A DNA stretch of 64,000 bases from an uncultured Pelagibacteraceae bacterium (GCA_902567235.1 CACFLX010000006.1:24231-88230), one strand, 5' to 3'. Positions 9,064-18,855 are shown, numbered from the stretch's first letter. Numbers and translations are program-made. Notes: a model not told the origin generated them from the letters alone.

Positions 9064-9870
9064 TTAAGAGCAGTCCTTTTTTATATTATAATTTTCCCTC
9101 CAAAAATTTAGCCAGCCCTTATTGTGAGTTGCTTCAACCTTTTTAATTTTAATACATGGGTTTTCTTTATTTCTTATATAAAAACTTTGCTGCAATGCAT
9201 TAGGGATTACTTTATCTTTATTACCAAAATAATGGATTTGGGCGATTTTACTTATTTTTTTTTCGATAAAGTTAAAATTAATAGATTTACTAAGTGGGGT
9301 TATATTTATTAATTCGGTTAGTTCGTTATGGTTAATATTGCCTGCAATAGTTCTTATTGATTTTATTTTAGGATTGTTAATTGACCCTAAATACATTGCA
9401 ATACCAGCGCCTCCAGAATAGCCTACAATATGTATTTCGTTATACTTGCTTGATAATTGCCCTAGGATCTCTTCATATGAGCTTAAAACAGCTTCTGAGT
9501 ACTGAGAAATCGTCCATATGTCTTTATTACAGCCTTCACCCCACACGTACTGACAAGGTCTTGCAAGATAGATAACGTTCTCACCTTTATCAATTGATGC
9601 CAACTTAAAGGCTAAAGGATCGATAGGAGTTGGATTTGATGATATTGTAAAACGATCTATCCAAGATAAACCATCTCCCTCTATATAAATCACTAATGAC
9701 TTGTTATTTTGAACTTTTTGAAGTGAATAAATTTTCAAAATTTTATTGTCAAAAATATGCTGTTTAAATGTATTGTTATTTAATTCATTAATAGCATTAA
9801 TTCTTTTATCGACGTCTAATGATGAGCAAGATGTAAGAATTAATAAAACAAATAATAATATTTTTTTCAT
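9064..9870 (-). CDS. Putative alpha/beta-hydrolase lipoprotein
   Basis: 268 residues with a lipoprotein signal: hydrophobic MKKILLFVLLILTSC with lipobox Cys15. The mature part has a Ser-hydrolase layout: an oxyanion-like strand LVIYIEGDGLSW, the nucleophile elbow VGYSGGAG (Ser152), an acid candidate in HYFGNKDKVIP (near 218) and a His in VEATHNKGW near the end. It probably sits in the outer membrane or periplasm and cleaves an ester or similar bond; the substrate is unknown. It is a single gene between convergent neighbours. The upstream gap of about 100 bases holds the terminator of the autotransporter gene. Confidence 0.75.
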   Translation of the reverse strand: MKKILLFVLLILTSCSSLDVDKRINAINELNNNTFKQHIFDNKILKIYSLQKVQNNKSLVIYIEGDGLSWIDRFTISSNPTPIDPLAFKLASIDKGENVIYLARPCQYVWGEGCNKDIWTISQYSEAVLSSYEEILGQLSSKYNEIHIVGYSGGAGIAMYLGSINNPKIKSIRTIAGNINHNELTELINITPLSKSINFNFIEKKISKIAQIHYFGNKDKVIPNALQQSFYIRNKENPCIKIKKVEATHNKGWLNFWRENYNIKKDCS

Positions 9871-9902
9871 AAACTATTTTTAGAGTAATCTAAATTACCA
9901 CA

Positions 9903-9934
9903 ATAAAAATGACCCCACTAATTAATTAGTAGGG
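9903..9934 (-). terminator. Hairpin terminator after the autotransporter gene
   Basis: Read on the minus strand, CCCTACTAATT is followed directly by AATTAGTGGGG. This makes about 9 pairs with one wobble around a four-base AATT turn, followed by ATTTTTAT. It lies 45 bases past the stop of the autotransporter gene. Confidence 0.6.
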
Positions 9935-9978
9935 CCAAAATTTAATATTAATAAAATACTTATGTTTTCTTATTTTGA

Positions 9979-12687
9979 CTAAAATTTATGAACAATCTTA
10001 AGTGATCCGTAATGACTTAAATAGTCATCATCGTTCGCCTCAGCTTCATAACCAAAATTAACCGATGTCGTATCAGAATTAGATGAAAACCCTAGTCCTA
10101 ATGTTGCAGACGTTTCTTCAACCTTTGTTGATGTTTTAAATGCACTTCCACCACCTTGGTAAGTGTTCGTGCTGTTAATAGTGTCATCACCAAACTCATT
10201 GTTAATTGCTATTGAGAAAAATGGTGTTCCATTGTCAGATACTTTATGAAACTTAAATCCAAATGAGCCAACAATTGATAGCATATCGTCTTGATCAACT
10301 TTTAATCTTAAATTATCGTTTGCTGTATTTGATGTTTCAGTATAGCTATCTGCCCAAATTTCTGTTCCAGTTATACTTCCAAAAGCGGTAATAAAATTAC
10401 CATTGCCCATTTCACTTGGAACTCCTGCTCCAATTTTTAACGAAACTTGTTCGCTATCATATGCGCCTTTGTAAGTTCTACTTAATCCAGCAGTATCAAT
10501 TTTTCTTGTTGTAGCGTTGTCATTTATTCCATATGTTATACTACCTTCAACGTAACCATTGTCAGAAACTTTATCTAAATAAATTGAAGCTGTGTAACTT
10601 TCTATGTCATTTGTTGATTTACCAGGTCCCTTTCCAGCAACGTCCGTGTAAGAGTTAGATAAAGAAAGACCAATAGTCGATCCATTGTCAGTCATACCAT
10701 CAAATCCTAATGCAAAACCTACAGTTTCAGAATTATAACCAAACTCAGTACCGCTTCCTAAAGCAGTATTTTTTTGTGTTACATCTGAACCAAAAACTTG
10801 CAAAAAGCCAGATTTTTTACTTACACCATCACCTGCTGCAACACCTGCAATATATGCATCTCCAGATCTTAAAGAAGCCATTCTGCTTGATACAATTCCT
10901 TGTACTGTTCCAGTCATAACTCTTGTAGCTGAAATTGATCCTGCTGTTCCATCAGATTGTGCACCTACTTGATTAGCTAATTCAGTATCAGAAGTCGCAC
11001 TTAGTCCATTAATACCATTTAATGCATTAGTAAACGAGTCTTCAGCTGTAGAGTCTGCATTAGTATCGTCAATTGCAGCTAACAAAGCTTGTTTAAGAGC
11101 TACAGCTTTATTATTTGTAACACCTAGTTCAGATGCAGTGGTTCCTGCAGCTTTAACTGTAGCAGTTACAACAGTTGAACCGTTACCAGCTGAATTTGCA
11201 GCAGCAGTATAGTCAAAAAGAGCATTATCTTGAAGTGCAGCACTAGTCTCTGTAACAGTAGTCGCATTATCAGCAAGACCATTATTAGCCTCACCTAAGA
11301 ATAAAATCAAAGTTTCACTTGTTTTTAAATTACCTGGCATATAAATTTTTGCACCAGAAGTCAGCGTTGGTCTAGTTGTGGCTACTTCGTTAAATACATT
11401 GTTACCATTAGTAACAGTATCATCGATAATTAAAGTAGAAGATGCACCCATTGCAACTACTTCTGATTCATTGTCTGCAGCTTGTATAATTGCATCACCA
11501 GTAATTGTTAATGTGTTTGCAGCAACAGCAGCACCAAAAAGGGCATCTGCACCAGAAGAAACAGTCACTGAAAGAATTTTTTTAGCATCAGTTCCAACTG
11601 CAGCAAAAGTTGCTCTATTTGTATTTGCAGAAGTTATTACACCATCTCCATCAGTAGTAGCAGTAATAGCTCCAGTAACACTAAGTGCAGTAGATCCGCT
11701 TGTTTTAAATCCAGCATCACCACTACCTGCTTGTGTTAAAACTACTGCGCCTGTATGAGTACCAGTAATTTCCATAAGTGAATCTTCGACCGCAGCATTA
11801 CCACCATGAATGGTTGAAGTTGCTTCAACAGTTGAACTAAATTTTACACTACCAGCAGTAGCAGTAGCACCAATAGTAATTGTATCAACTGTTACAGCTC
11901 CTGAGATAGTTGCAACACTAGGTGCTTCAGCATCAGCTGAGTTTAAAACAGCTAAAGTAGTTGCACCACTAGTTTCCGATATAGTTCCAGCGATAGTTAC
12001 AGCATCAGTATTTTTAAATGTAGCTTCACCAGCGACTAAGGCAATATCAGTTGCAGTAACAGCTTTGTTAAATATACCTTCACCTGTTAAAGTAATTGTT
12101 GCTGCTTGAACTGTTTCACTAAATGTACCAACTGTAGAATCGTCTACATTAATACTTGCAATACCGTTTGTTTCACCTATTTTGCCTGAAAAAGTTGTAG
12201 TTGCACTTACTTCTAATATACCAGCATCCGCTGTTGAACCATCAAAGGTAAATGTATGAGTGTCAGCAGCTGTTACATCAACGAATGCTCCATCAACAGC
12301 ATTAATTACTACAGTACCTAATGTAGCTTCTCCTAAATCTAAACTACCACCCGATGTACCCAAATTAACAGTCATAGTATCATCATCGGTAGCTTTAAGT
12401 GAGAAGGTAGATCCAGTTAAATCTAACTTAAAAGCTCCTGATAATGAGTAAACCACATCAGTACCATCTGTGTTAATCATGTTTGTTAACTGATCAGCAG
12501 CTGCTAGAACTGTTGAAGCAGTTGCACCTGTAAAAGTAATATTGTCAGCATTAGCATAAGTGTTTTTTGCACTAGTACCTTGGTTGACAGCAGCGGCATT
12601 TGCTGCGTTAAAGCTTCCAAAAGTTGATCCAAATACTATTGCGGAGATTCCAAAATAGTGAGCTAGTTTTTTTGTAAATTTTTTCAT
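9979..12687 (-). CDS. Autotransporter-like outer-membrane surface protein
   Basis: 902 residues with a long signal peptide cleaved near NAANAA (about 27-33). Residues about 35-600 are a low-complexity Thr/Ala/Gly/Val/Ser-rich passenger of repeating short strands (GTISETSGATTLAVL style), the look of a beta-helix. Residues about 610-902 form alternating amphipathic strands ending in LKIVHKF, with the terminal aromatic needed for outer-membrane barrel assembly. GC and codon use are visibly richer than in its neighbours, which also creates long antisense open frames. The passenger has no recognised enzyme motif and may be adhesive or protective. It is a monocistron with a probable terminator. Confidence 0.85.
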   Translation of the reverse strand: MKKFTKKLAHYFGISAIVFGSTFGSFNAANAAAVNQGTSAKNTYANADNITFTGATASTVLAAADQLTNMINTDGTDVVYSLSGAFKLDLTGSTFSLKATDDDTMTVNLGTSGGSLDLGEATLGTVVINAVDGAFVDVTAADTHTFTFDGSTADAGILEVSATTTFSGKIGETNGIASINVDDSTVGTFSETVQAATITLTGEGIFNKAVTATDIALVAGEATFKNTDAVTIAGTISETSGATTLAVLNSADAEAPSVATISGAVTVDTITIGATATAGSVKFSSTVEATSTIHGGNAAVEDSLMEITGTHTGAVVLTQAGSGDAGFKTSGSTALSVTGAITATTDGDGVITSANTNRATFAAVGTDAKKILSVTVSSGADALFGAAVAANTLTITGDAIIQAADNESEVVAMGASSTLIIDDTVTNGNNVFNEVATTRPTLTSGAKIYMPGNLKTSETLILFLGEANNGLADNATTVTETSAALQDNALFDYTAAANSAGNGSTVVTATVKAAGTTASELGVTNNKAVALKQALLAAIDDTNADSTAEDSFTNALNGINGLSATSDTELANQVGAQSDGTAGSISATRVMTGTVQGIVSSRMASLRSGDAYIAGVAAGDGVSKKSGFLQVFGSDVTQKNTALGSGTEFGYNSETVGFALGFDGMTDNGSTIGLSLSNSYTDVAGKGPGKSTNDIESYTASIYLDKVSDNGYVEGSITYGINDNATTRKIDTAGLSRTYKGAYDSEQVSLKIGAGVPSEMGNGNFITAFGSITGTEIWADSYTETSNTANDNLRLKVDQDDMLSIVGSFGFKFHKVSDNGTPFFSIAINNEFGDDTINSTNTYQGGGSAFKTSTKVEETSATLGLGFSSNSDTTSVNFGYEAEANDDDYLSHYGSLKIVHKF

Positions 12688-12904
12688 GTTTATTATTTTA
12701 TCCCTTAATATTTTTATCTTATATGATTCCCAATATATAAATTATATAAAATAATTATATTGTAAAATTTATAGAAAGAAACGTTATAAAATTACTGTAA
12801 AACAAGGAAAATAGCCAAATATTCAATAATATAGGGTCTTTCAGTGATAAATATGCCATATTCAAAAAAAAAGAGTGGTTATGATAAAAAATTATAAGTA
12901 GTTA

Positions 12905-13477
12905 ATGAAAATGCATAAAAGAAAACTCTTAAATAAAATAATCCTACTTACCTACCTTCTAATAGCTCCCTTTGCATCGTTGGCCGATATTGGAAATAAA
13001 CAATGGACTAAAGAATGTGAAAAAGACAATAAAAAAAATTGCGTAATTGCTATTAATAACCAAGTGTCTGTTTCAGATAGTGATAAAAAACAAACTCTAG
13101 CAACCGCTTACATTCGACTAGGATCAACAATTGAAAGAAAAATGGATTTGGTAGATGGAGAAGAAAAAACTTATAAATTAAAAGAGGAAAATAAATTAGT
13201 ACCTGTTATAGTTGTTGAGCTTCCTTTTAATGTTAATTTAACAAAAAGCCCTTTAGTTCAAATTGATAAAAAAAATATTTTTAATTTACCCTTTTCACAC
13301 TGCAACGCACAAGATGGATGCGTGGCAACTGTTGCCATTAATGATGAGATTATAAAACTGCTTAAAGCAGGTAAAGAATTAACTGTGATCACGGGGGTGC
13401 ATGGAAGAAAAGAAAACCTGTCAATTAATTTTCCGTTAAAAGGTTTTTCTAAATCATACGATAGTTTATTAAAATAA
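12905..13477 (+). CDS. Invasion-associated locus B (IalB) family periplasmic protein
   Basis: 190 residues with a signal peptide ending near FASLA (about 28). The mature protein has the IalB pattern: W..EC near the start, a central VELPFNVNLTKSPLVQID stretch, the FSHCNAQDGCVATV cysteine motif and a FPLKGFS end. IalB proteins are widespread in alphaproteobacteria; outside Bartonella their role is unclear, and invasion is not implied here. A second ATG two codons in (12911) is equally possible. It is divergent from the autotransporter across 217 bases, the largest gap in the window. Confidence 0.8.
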   Translation: MKMHKRKLLNKIILLTYLLIAPFASLADIGNKQWTKECEKDNKKNCVIAINNQVSVSDSDKKQTLATAYIRLGSTIERKMDLVDGEEKTYKLKEENKLVPVIVVELPFNVNLTKSPLVQIDKKNIFNLPFSHCNAQDGCVATVAINDEIIKLLKAGKELTVITGVHGRKENLSINFPLKGFSKSYDSLLK

Positions 13478-13539
13478 AAATAGATAATCAAAAAGCTTTA
13501 GAAATTGCCTTCTTCCTATTTTATTTATAAACATTTTTT

Positions 13540-14052
13540 TCATTTTATTGATTTTGAATATTTTTTCCAGTTATCTTGATAATGTTTAGTGTTTTCTGCT
13601 ATATCTTTTTTTTCTTCTTCAGTTACTTCTCTTATAACTTTACCAGGAGAGCCAATTACAAGTGAGTTGTCTGGTATTACTTTATTTTCAGTAATAAGAG
13701 CTTTAGCCCCTATAATGCAATTTTTTCCAATTTTCGCATTATTAAGAATTACCGCACCAATTCCAATTAAACTGTTATCTCCTATCGTACAGCCATGAAG
13801 CATAACAAGGTGGCCAACTGTTACATTCTTTCCAACTTTTAAAGGACAGCCTGGATCAGTATGTAAAACACTACCATCTTGAACGTTTGATCCTTCGCCA
13901 ATATGAATATTTTCTATATCTCCTCTTAAGACTGCATTAAACCAGATACTTGTATTTTTTTCTAATGTAACATCACCAATTATTGTTGCATTAGGTGCGA
14001 CCCAATTTTCGCCAGAATTTTTTGGTTTTTTATTTTCCAAATCGTAAAACAT
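13540..14052 (-). CDS. Gamma-class carbonic anhydrase-like hexapeptide protein
   Basis: 170 residues of left-handed beta-helix hexapeptide repeats ([40 protein letters not shown]), then a C-terminal helix. Three His at the expected spacing (His64, His81, His86 in VLHTD and GHLVMLHG) are the zinc ligands of the gamma-CA/YrdA/PaaY group. The N-terminal NATIIGDV and the [10 protein letters not shown] segment are typical. Hydration of CO2 is the family reaction, but many members have low or no activity. The start lies 19 bases from the divergent redoxin gene. Confidence 0.88.
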   Translation of the reverse strand: MFYDLENKKPKNSGENWVAPNATIIGDVTLEKNTSIWFNAVLRGDIENIHIGEGSNVQDGSVLHTDPGCPLKVGKNVTVGHLVMLHGCTIGDNSLIGIGAVILNNAKIGKNCIIGAKALITENKVIPDNSLVIGSPGKVIREVTEEEKKDIAENTKHYQDNWKKYSKSIK

Positions 14053-14071
14053 ATCTTATATAATACTTAAC

Positions 14072-14629
14072 ATGTCGCTTACAAAAACTCCAATATGTGA
14101 TTTTGGGAAAAAAGCTGAAACTTTCCAATTAAAGTCTACTGACAATAAAATTATTTCACTAAATGACATCAAGGGAGATAAGGGAACTTTGATAATGTTT
14201 ATTTGCAATCACTGTCCTTATGTAAAGGCAGTTATTGAGGATATTGTTGAAGATGCAAATAAATTAACTAATTTTGGAATAAAATCAGTAGCGATTTGCT
14301 CTAACGATGTAAAAAATTATCCCGAAGACTCATTTGAAAATATGATTGAATTTTCAAAAGAGAATAATTTTAAATTTCCATATCTAATTGATGAAACTCA
14401 GGAAATTGCAAAAAATTATGATGCTGTGTGTACACCAGATTTTTTTGGTTACAATAAAAACTTAGAGCTACAATACAGAGGAAGAATCAGAGAATTAAAA
14501 GAATTGAAACCTGTAAGAAGTGGAGAAAGTGATTTATATAAAGCAATGAAACAAATTTCAGAAACAGGAAAAGGGCCAGAAAGCCAAATTCCAAGTATGG
14601 GTTGTAATATTAAGTGGTTAAATAATTAA
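14072..14629 (+). CDS. Thioredoxin-fold redoxin (AhpC/TSA-like)
   Basis: 185 residues with a peroxiredoxin/thioredoxin-like fold. LIMFICNHCPYVKAV carries a CNHC redox pair (Cys45 and Cys48), followed by SVAICSNDVKNYPEDS and a CTPDFFGY segment containing the family's cis-Pro. No signal peptide is visible, so it is probably cytoplasmic. This subgroup is usually annotated as a thioredoxin family protein; its partner is not known. It shares its last base with the first base of the next gene (TAATG), so the two are likely co-translated. Confidence 0.82.
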   Translation: MSLTKTPICDFGKKAETFQLKSTDNKIISLNDIKGDKGTLIMFICNHCPYVKAVIEDIVEDANKLTNFGIKSVAICSNDVKNYPEDSFENMIEFSKENNFKFPYLIDETQEIAKNYDAVCTPDFFGYNKNLELQYRGRIRELKELKPVRSGESDLYKAMKQISETGKGPESQIPSMGCNIKWLNN

Positions 14630-15711
14630 TGTATATAATAGTTACTAGATCATTTCCTCCAGAAGTTGGTGGGATGCAAAACTTAATGTGGGGACTAACC
14701 TGCTCTATAGCAAAATATAATTTAGTAAAAGTATTTGCTGACTTTCATGAAAATTATAAAGAACATGATCAAAAAGTATCTTTTTCAATTGATAGGGTTG
14801 GAGGAATTAAACTTTTAAGAAAATATCGAAAATCATACCTGGTAAATGAATTTATAAAAAAAAATAAAAATATTAATTGTGTTATTGCAGATCACTGGAA
14901 AAGTTTAGAATTGATTAAAACAACAAAGAAAAAAATTTGTTTAATTCACTCAAAAGAAATTAATCATAAAAAAGGATCATTTGCTAATAGAAGAATTTTA
15001 AAAGTTTTTAATAATATTGATCAAGTCGTTGCTAATTCAGAATATACAAAAAATCTCGCAGTAGAGATTGGTATAGATGAAAATAAAATTATTGTTATTA
15101 ATCCAGGTGTATTTCCACCCAAAGAAATAGATAAATCATCAGTGAAAGAGGCTGAAAATCTATTAAAAAATAAAAGCCCAAGATTAATTACAGTTTCAAG
15201 GTTTGATAAAAGAAAAAATCATGAAAAAGTAATAATGGCATTAAGAAACCTTAAACAAATTTATCCAAATATTGTTTATACTTGTATTGGTTATGGCGAA
15301 GAGGAAGAAAACGTAAAAAAACTTACAAATGAGCTAGAATTAAATGAACAAGTAATATTTTTAAAAAATATCCCTCAAGGCCTAAAAAATGCACTAGTTT
15401 CAAAGTCAAATCTTTTTGTTATGCCATCAATTATACATAAAACTTCAGTTGAAGGATTTGGTATTGCATACGTAGAAGCTGCTCAATACGGAATACCATC
15501 TATTGGTGGAAAAGATGGAGGTGCATCAGATGCAATAAAAAATAATGAAACAGGAATGATTTGTGATGGTAATAATTTAGAAGAAATTTATTCTAGTATA
15601 GATTTAATTTTAAAAAATAATTCATATTTAGAAATGGGTAAAAAAGCTAAAGATTACTCAACTAAATTTGAATGGGATAATATAACCAAAGAATATTTAA
15701 AAATTTTGTGA
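14629..15711 (+). CDS. Glycosyltransferase family 4 (GT-B fold)
   Basis: 360 residues. The N-terminus SFPPEVGGMQNLMWGLT is the acceptor-domain start typical of GT4 enzymes. The donor half has VNPGV, TVSRFDKRKNHEKVI, and the EX7E-like SVEGFGIAYVEAAQYGIPS, where the Glu pair contacts the nucleotide sugar. It is likely to act on a surface polysaccharide or lipid acceptor at the inner face of the membrane; sugar and acceptor are unknown. It overlaps the redoxin stop by one base. Confidence 0.88.
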   Translation: MYIIVTRSFPPEVGGMQNLMWGLTCSIAKYNLVKVFADFHENYKEHDQKVSFSIDRVGGIKLLRKYRKSYLVNEFIKKNKNINCVIADHWKSLELIKTTKKKICLIHSKEINHKKGSFANRRILKVFNNIDQVVANSEYTKNLAVEIGIDENKIIVINPGVFPPKEIDKSSVKEAENLLKNKSPRLITVSRFDKRKNHEKVIMALRNLKQIYPNIVYTCIGYGEEEENVKKLTNELELNEQVIFLKNIPQGLKNALVSKSNLFVMPSIIHKTSVEGFGIAYVEAAQYGIPSIGGKDGGASDAIKNNETGMICDGNNLEEIYSSIDLILKNNSYLEMGKKAKDYSTKFEWDNITKEYLKIL

Positions 15712-15723
15712 TAAGATAAATTT

Positions 15724-16137
15724 ATGATCGAAAAATTTAATGGAATAATCTATTTAATAATTTTCTTAGTTCATTTTATTGGATTAGGTGTTTACGCTTT
15801 CCAGTTAATAATAGGAACAAAAAAATTTCGTGAAAAATTTCAAATAGATGAAACAGCATCTACTATGATGAGAATGTGTGGAGCTCTTTTTCTCGGCGCA
15901 GTCTTAATGGCAATTTACATTATGTTTGTTAGACCAGGAGGAGTTGAGGGAACATGGGGATTTTTTAACTTAGTTTTTGTACAAAACTTATGCATCTTTT
16001 TAGTGAATACTTATTCTATAAAGATTGATAAAACTGGAATAAAAAATGACTCAAACGAAGGTGTAATTGCACCATTAGTTTTTACAATTTTAAGTGCAAT
16101 TCTTTGTTACGGATTAGCAGATAAAATTTATATTTAA
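15724..16137 (+). CDS. Four-helix integral membrane protein of unknown function
   Basis: 137 residues with four hydrophobic helices (about 7-28, 49-70, 83-99 and 114-134). A short polar loop before helix 2 reads KFREKFQIDETASTMM. I do not recognise a catalytic motif. It follows the GT4 gene by 12 bases and overlaps the convergent GT9 gene by 4 bases. The topology resembles small DUF4345-type proteins, but I cannot assign it. Confidence 0.7.
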   Translation: MIEKFNGIIYLIIFLVHFIGLGVYAFQLIIGTKKFREKFQIDETASTMMRMCGALFLGAVLMAIYIMFVRPGGVEGTWGFFNLVFVQNLCIFLVNTYSIKIDKTGIKNDSNEGVIAPLVFTILSAILCYGLADKIYI

Positions 16138-17069
16138 TTTAAAATAATTTTTTCCAAAACTTTGTCCGTAGATAGTTTTGCTAAATCATTAACTTGGATT
16201 GCTTTAAAATTTTCTCTTTCAATGCTTACTTTGTAAGCTGTTGTATGAGATCCAAATAAAGTTAAACCTTTGGCTCCTAAGTGGGCTGCCATATGGGCGG
16301 GTCCTGTATCATTTGCAATAATAAATGCACTATCCTTAATTAATGATGAAAGTTGAGAAATATCTAAAGCTTTTCCGTTATCTAAAATACATAATGCATT
16401 AATATCTTTTGCATCATTAATTTCGCCTGGGCCTGGTGCCACTACAATTTTGTACTGATCGTTATATTGGCTTTTTATTTTTTCAATTAGCTCATTGTAA
16501 TAAGGCCATTTTTTTTGAGTAAGATGTGGTGAACAAAATGGAAATAAAACAATATATTTTTCTAATTTGTATTCTGATTTTATTTTAGATATATCTGTGC
16601 AACTCCAAGAAAAATCTGGAAGTATTGTGTGTTTAATATTTAACCCTGAAGTATATAACTGGTGGTTAAATCTCTCCAAAACAGATTTTTTATCAAATTC
16701 TTCTTTTGTTTTATCTTTTGGTAAAGTTGTTTCGGATGAAGACCAAGTGTTTAAATCTGAACTTGGAAATAAAATTTTTTTATAAAAACTTGATCTAGAA
16801 GAGTTTTGTAAATCATAAACCTTCGAAATTTTTAATTTTTTTATTTTTCTCATCAAAAAATAAAGGTAAATTAAATTAAACCTAGATAATCTCTTGTCTA
16901 ATATTACATCTGTTAAATGGGGATTTTTTTTAAATAAATCAAAATATGGCTTTGTGGTTAAAAGATATATTTTATCGTTATTGTGGTTTTCAGATATATC
17001 TTGAATTGCACCACAAGCTTGCGCTATATCTCCTAAAGAACCGTGTTTTATTATTAAAATATTAGACAT
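16134..17069 (-). CDS. Glycosyltransferase family 9 (heptosyltransferase-like)
   Basis: 311 residues with a GT-B fold. The N-terminus NILIIKHGSLGDIAQACGAI is the ADP-heptose:LPS heptosyltransferase signature. The donor half has VLFPFCSPHLTQKKWP, VVAPGPGE and ANDTGPAHMAAHLGAKGLTLFG. Family members add heptose to the LPS inner core. In SAR11-like genomes the acceptor is not established. The start is 32 bases from a divergent DUF6165-like gene, a pairing consistent with surface-glycan work. Confidence 0.88.
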   Translation of the reverse strand: MSNILIIKHGSLGDIAQACGAIQDISENHNNDKIYLLTTKPYFDLFKKNPHLTDVILDKRLSRFNLIYLYFLMRKIKKLKISKVYDLQNSSRSSFYKKILFPSSDLNTWSSSETTLPKDKTKEEFDKKSVLERFNHQLYTSGLNIKHTILPDFSWSCTDISKIKSEYKLEKYIVLFPFCSPHLTQKKWPYYNELIEKIKSQYNDQYKIVVAPGPGEINDAKDINALCILDNGKALDISQLSSLIKDSAFIIANDTGPAHMAAHLGAKGLTLFGSHTTAYKVSIERENFKAIQVNDLAKLSTDKVLEKIILN

Positions 17070-17101
17070 ATTTTTAACAACTTAACACACTATAAAATTT
17101 T

Positions 17102-17491
17102 ATGAATAAAATTCTAGTTGAAGTATCTGTTGGAGAACTTTTTGATAAAATATCCATTTTAGAAATTAAAAAAGACAGAATTAAAGACTCCGAAAAGCTT
17201 AATTTTATAAATGACGAGTATAAAGTTTTAAAAAGTGAACTAGAAAAAAATGTAAAAATGGATGTAAAATTAGAAAAATTTTTTGTTGCTTTAAAAAATA
17301 TAAATTCAAAATTGTGGATTATTGAAGATGATAAAAGAAAGTATGAAAAAGATTCAAATTTTGGCGAAGAATTTATTAGATTATCTAGAGATATTCATTT
17401 TCTCAACGATACTCGAGCTAAAATCAAATTAGATATAAACAATCACACGGGATCAAAAATAAAAGAAATTAAAGAATATACTAGTTATTGA
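17102..17491 (+). CDS. DUF6165-like small helical protein
   Basis: 129 residues, mainly charged helix, without signal peptide or membrane segment. The N-terminus ILVEVSVGELFDKISILEIK, followed by KKDRI, and the ELWIIEDD-like KLWIIEDDKRKYEK match what I recall of DUF6165. No biochemical function is known to me. Proteins of this kind often lie beside glycosyltransferases, as here with GT9 divergent 32 bases away. The 3' end overlaps the convergent permease gene by 7 bases. Confidence 0.7.
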   Translation: MNKILVEVSVGELFDKISILEIKKDRIKDSEKLNFINDEYKVLKSELEKNVKMDVKLEKFFVALKNINSKLWIIEDDKRKYEKDSNFGEEFIRLSRDIHFLNDTRAKIKLDINNHTGSKIKEIKEYTSY

Positions 17492-18162
17492 TATCTATAT
17501 TTTTTTTCCAAATATTTTATTAAATTGTGAACTAAAAAAGTAATAAATAAATATATACTTCCCGCTATTATAAAAACTTCGACTGGTCTAAAAGTTGTAG
17601 AAATAATAAATTTTGCAACTCCAGTTATATCCATTAGTGTTACAGTGCTTGCAAGAGAAGTTCCTTTTAACATTAATATTATTTCATTACCGTATGCAGG
17701 CAAAGATTGCTTAATTGCTATTGGAATTTGAATTTTAGTAAAAATAAATATTTTATTTAATCCTAAACTTCTGCCAGCTTCAATTATGCCTGGTTTTATT
17801 GTTTCAAAGGCTGATCTTAAGATCTCCGAAGTATAAGCCCCAGTATTTAATGAAAATGCTATGATTGCACACCAATAAGGTTCTTTTAAAATGACCCATA
17901 AAAAAGTTGTTCTTAAGTATTCTATTTGTCCAAGACCAAAATAAATAATAAATATTTGAACCAAAAGTGGTGTTCCTCTAAATAAGTAAGAATATCCATA
18001 TGCAAAACCACTAACTAACCTATTTTTATTTAATCTTAGAATTGCAAAAAATAATCCCAAAAATAAACCAAAAAATAATGACGCTGATAAAAGTTTTAAA
18101 GTTACTACTGTTGCGCTAAGTAATTTTGGAAAACTTGTCATTATTAATTCTAAATCCATCAA
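17485..18162 (-). CDS. Polar amino-acid ABC transporter permease (HisM type)
   Basis: 225 residues and five helices. The HisM/GlnP family motif lies in LNTGAYTSEILRSAFETIKP, and the EAA loop in GQ-like EAGRSLGLNKIFIFTKIQIP contacts the ATPase. It is the second permease of the importer and overlaps the first (18159) by 4 bases. No ATP-binding subunit gene follows; the next gene is convergent. The substrate is probably a basic or opine-like amino acid, inferred from the binding protein. Confidence 0.9.
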   Translation of the reverse strand: MMDLELIMTSFPKLLSATVVTLKLLSASLFFGLFLGLFFAILRLNKNRLVSGFAYGYSYLFRGTPLLVQIFIIYFGLGQIEYLRTTFLWVILKEPYWCAIIAFSLNTGAYTSEILRSAFETIKPGIIEAGRSLGLNKIFIFTKIQIPIAIKQSLPAYGNEIILMLKGTSLASTVTLMDITGVAKFIISTTFRPVEVFIIAGSIYLFITFLVHNLIKYLEKKYRYQ

Positions 18163-18851
18163 TATCCTCTACTATAGTTTTGTTCTAATCTGTTTATTAG
18201 TTTCATACTTAAGTAAGTCAGCATTAAATATAAAACTGCAGCAACTGAATAAAATAAAAGTGGATCTCTAGTTGATCCAGCTGCAATATAGGATTGTCTC
18301 ATAATCTCAACTAGTCCAGTAACTGAAATTAGAGATGTATCTTTTAAAGTTATTTGCCAAACATTGCTTAGATTTGGTATTGCCAGTCTCAACATTTGGG
18401 GCATAATTACTTTAAAAAAATATATATATTTTCTTAAACCTAAAACATGACAAGCTTCAAACTGGCCCTTATCTATAGATTGAATTGCACCTCTAAAAAC
18501 TTCCGTAGAATAAGCTCCCGAAATAATTCCAATTGAAATAGCACCAGTTAAAAAGGCATTGATTTCGATATAATCATAATAACCAAAAATCTGAGCAACA
18601 TACATTATGGCTCCGCTTCCTCCAAAAAAGAAAAGGTAAATAACTAAAAGTTCGGGAACCCCTCTTACGACGGTAGTATAAAAATTAGCAATTAAATTTA
18701 AAATTTTATATTTTGAAAGTTTTAAAGGCGTAAAAATTAATGCAAATAAAAAACCAATTAACATTGCTGTAATTGCAACAGCAATTGTCATTAGTGTAGC
18801 TACAAAAAGCTCATCACCCCAACCGTTATCTCCAAATGATAATAATTCCAT
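18159..18851 (-). CDS. Polar amino-acid ABC transporter permease (HisQ type)
   Basis: 230 residues and five helices. The VVRGVPELLVIYLFFFGG segment and GAYSTEVFRGAIQSIDKGQF followed by EACHVLGL are the HisQ-type permease and EAA-loop motifs. It pairs with the downstream permease. The gene begins 42 bases after the binding-protein stop, directly beyond a hairpin, so expression should be lower than that of the binding protein. Confidence 0.9.
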   Translation of the reverse strand: MELLSFGDNGWGDELFVATLMTIAVAITAMLIGFLFALIFTPLKLSKYKILNLIANFYTTVVRGVPELLVIYLFFFGGSGAIMYVAQIFGYYDYIEINAFLTGAISIGIISGAYSTEVFRGAIQSIDKGQFEACHVLGLRKYIYFFKVIMPQMLRLAIPNLSNVWQITLKDTSLISVTGLVEIMRQSYIAAGSTRDPLLFYSVAAVLYLMLTYLSMKLINRLEQNYSRGY

Positions 18852-18855
18852 GAGT

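Noticed and set aside
11378..12109. Long plus-strand open frames (99-126 residues) opposite the autotransporter gene
   Set aside because: They are mirror frames of the repetitive Thr/Ala/Val codons of the real gene. They have no signal, motif or ribosome site.
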